Source: a bacterium
GTDB taxonomy: Bacteria > UBA6262
NCBI GenBank assembly: GCA_028716025.1
Contig: JAQUQP010000071.1
Coordinates: 1 to 8,951 of the forward strand
Direction of reading: 5' to 3'
DNA: 8,951 nt
Under the pieces are notes generated by a model, which saw only the letters and a program-made list of their open reading frames with translations, did no database searches and had not been told where the DNA came from. The translations under genes were made by a program, and so were the position numbers. Positions within the stretch are counted from its first letter, which is position 1; the number at the start of each line of letters is the position of its first letter. Below are positions 7,355 through 8,951 of the stretch, piece by piece.

Positions 7355-7372
7355 ATAAAATAATATTTATGA
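7353..7372 (-). repeat. Perfect 7-base inverted repeat with 6-base loop
   Basis: On the minus strand TCATAAA, TATTAT and TTTATGA follow one another, filling the space between the GH3 stop codon and the Shine-Dalgarno of the small accessory gene. The stem has only one G-C pair and no U-tract follows, so it is not a convincing terminator. It could be a weak RNA structure touching the ribosome binding site, a processing site, or chance in an AT-rich spacer. Confidence 0.4.
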
Positions 7373-8951
7373 CTATTGACTAGGCAGGGCATATGATAAG
7401 CCATAGCCATAAGTAAATAAAGGATCATAACCCGCGGCACCATAATTAAGCGGGAGTTGGTTTATGCTCTTCGGCCAGGAAAAGGACAATTTTCCCTTGA
7501 AATAGTAATCACCGAATAGGACATCGGCTACTCCCTGTCCTTCTGTTCCCGGCAACCAGGCAGCCACAAAAGCATCGGCATTATCCAGTACTGTATCCAG
7601 GATCATAGGACGTCCTGAAACCAGAACAACAATTACCGGTACACCCGCGCTTTTTACATTATTCACCGCGGCAATATCGGTAGCAGACAAGGCCAGGTCG
7701 GCACTATCTCCCACTCCCTCCGCATATGGTGTTTCACCTATCACAACAATGCCCACATCCGCCCCGGCGGCTCCAGTTCCATCCTGGGAATAAGTGACCG
7801 TCGTAGTTGCGGAAACAGTGTTTTTAATACCTTGCAGAATAGTTGTCCCGGTAGTAATAGCACCACTATCTCCCTGCCAAGTGATAGTCCAGCCGCCGCA
7901 CTGGTTCCCAATATCATCCGCATTCTTTCCCGCGACGATAATTTTGGTTAAATTCTTGGATAAAGGTAGCCTGGATAAATTATTCTTTAATAATACCAGC
8001 GATTCCCGGACACATTGACGTGCAATATCGCGATGAGCGCTGGAACCTATGCCGGAAAGATAATTCCGGTCTTCAAAATAATTATCAAATAATCCAAGTT
8101 CATATTTTACTTTAAGTATTCGTCGGACAGCGTCATCAATACGCGATTCGGATATTATCCCTTGCTGTACCAGTTCTTTTAAAGTGGTTATAAAGGTAGT
8201 ATATCCACCGGACATCATGATCATGTCTAATCCGGCGTTGACGGAAGTGGCGATCTGGTTGGAAAGAGGCCCGGTTAGCTGGTTAATTGCATCCCAATCG
8301 GAAACGATAAATCCTTTAAATCCCAATTCATTCTTCAGTACATCAGTAAGCAGATACTGTGAGCGGTGCATTTTTATCCCATTCCAGCTGCTGTATGAAA
8401 CCATGACCGTTTTTACGCCTGACGCGATCGCGTCCACATAACCAGGCAGGTGTATCGCTCTCAAAGAGGCTTCGTCCAGAACTGCGTCTCCCTGATCAAA
8501 GCCCTGGTTAGTACCGCCATCTCCTACGTAATGTTTAGCACAGGCAACTACTCCGGGCCTCTTACTAAGGTCAGTCCCTTGCAAGCCTTTGACATGGGCA
8601 GCGCCTAATTTCTTAACTAATTCCGGTGTTTCTCCAAAGCTCTCATAAGTCCTGCCCCAACGTATGTCCCTGGCTACAGCTATGCAGGGAGCATAAGCCC
8701 AGTTCATGCCAGTGCCGGTCATCTCTTCAGCCGTGACCTGTGCCGCCTGTTCTACCAGTGTTTCATTATTTGTGCATCCTAAACCTATATTATGCGGAAA
8801 AATAACCGCTCCATAAACATTGCTATGTCCATGTACCGCGTCAATGCCGTATAATATCGGAATAGCCAGCCTGGTTTGGGTAGCGTAGGTTTGGTATAAA
8901 TTATACTGGTCAGCCCAGGATACTGGAGTATTATCACTAGTATCAGAATTT
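7373..8951 (-). CDS. Family GH3 beta-glucosidase / beta-glucan exohydrolase, N-terminus cut off
   Basis: The frame is open to the right edge, so the 5' end is missing; 525 residues are visible, probably lacking about 80-120 including any signal peptide. It should cleave beta-linked glucose from the non-reducing end of oligosaccharides or glucans with retention. Visible numbering: the barrel domain has [12 protein letters not shown] at 34-45 with D37 as glucose-binding Asp, KHYVGDGGT at 139-147, and the nucleophile D218 in GFIVSDW. The second domain has [10 protein letters not shown] at 351-360 and GETPYAEG at 405-412 with E411 as likely acid/base. These match the barley ExoI-type group. W219 and W358 correspond to the Trp pair that clamps the aglycone there, which gives broad linkage tolerance. 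The protein ends at [11 protein letters not shown], with no C-terminal fibronectin-III domain. An internal ATG at 8722 lies inside the conserved barrel and is not the start. Export is likely for the family but cannot be seen here. Confidence 0.93.
   Translation of the reverse strand, partial: NSDTSDNTPVSWADQYNLYQTYATQTRLAIPILYGIDAVHGHSNVYGAVIFPHNIGLGCTNNETLVEQAAQVTAEEMTGTGMNWAYAPCIAVARDIRWGRTYESFGETPELVKKLGAAHVKGLQGTDLSKRPGVVACAKHYVGDGGTNQGFDQGDAVLDEASLRAIHLPGYVDAIASGVKTVMVSYSSWNGIKMHRSQYLLTDVLKNELGFKGFIVSDWDAINQLTGPLSNQIATSVNAGLDMIMMSGGYTTFITTLKELVQQGIISESRIDDAVRRILKVKYELGLFDNYFEDRNYLSGIGSSAHRDIARQCVRESLVLLKNNLSRLPLSKNLTKIIVAGKNADDIGNQCGGWTITWQGDSGAITTGTTILQGIKNTVSATTTVTYSQDGTGAAGADVGIVVIGETPYAEGVGDSADLALSATDIAAVNNVKSAGVPVIVVLVSGRPMILDTVLDNADAFVAAWLPGTEGQGVADVLFGDYYFKGKLSFSWPKSINQLPLNYGAAGYDPLFTYGYGLSYALPSQ

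Noticed and set aside
7353..7372. Rho-independent terminator after the GH3 gene
   Set aside because: The stem is only seven pairs with a single G-C pair and is followed by a Shine-Dalgarno rather than a U-tract.
7373..8722. GH3 gene starting at the ATG at 8722
   Set aside because: The frame remains open for 76 more codons to the window edge, and those codons encode conserved GH3 sequence ([12 protein letters not shown]), so the gene is simply truncated by the window.

Overview
The window is a bacterial chromosome fragment in which every supported gene lies on the minus strand. Base composition is moderate, roughly mid-40s percent GC by eye. Two secreted proteins with ordinary Sec signal peptides, a periplasmic-type cyclophilin, an iron-sulfur protein with two [4Fe-4S] motifs and a c-di-GMP sensor suggest a free-living bacterium, probably anaerobic and Gram-negative. 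No marker gene fixes the phylum. There are no RNA genes, mobile elements or CRISPR arrays that I can see.

Layout in the direction of transcription, from high to low coordinates. A 3'-terminal portion of a family GH3 beta-glucosidase / beta-glucan exohydrolase enters from the right edge (8951 to 7373). After 33 bases containing a small AT-rich inverted repeat and a very strong Shine-Dalgarno comes a 58-residue single-span protein of the symporter small accessory type (7339 to 7163). It overlaps by ATGA the start of a 538-residue sodium:solute symporter (7166 to 5550). That gene overlaps by ATGA a signal-peptide-bearing cyclophilin (5553 to 4978). Eleven bases later is an 801-residue PAS-PAS-PAS-GGDEF-HD-GYP protein (4966 to 2561). 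Its stop codon abuts the start of a DUF362 protein with two [4Fe-4S] motifs (2560 to 1508). After a 64-base AT-rich gap, the only one with promoter-like sequence, a secreted NHL-repeat beta-propeller protein begins (1443) and runs off the left edge.

The spacing (33, overlap, overlap, 11, 0 bases) supports one transcript from the GH3 gene through the DUF362 gene; the NHL gene may be a separate unit. A reasonable but unproven reading is that the GH3 enzyme releases glucose or related sugars outside the cytoplasm and the symporter with its small subunit imports a solute, perhaps that sugar. The cyclophilin would help fold exported proteins. The PAS/GGDEF/HD-GYP protein would set c-di-GMP according to a cytoplasmic signal. 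No single gene is of an unknown class except the DUF362 protein, whose biochemical role is not established. The novelty here is mainly the combination of genes, plus details such as a degenerate GGDEF inhibitory site and corrected start codons.
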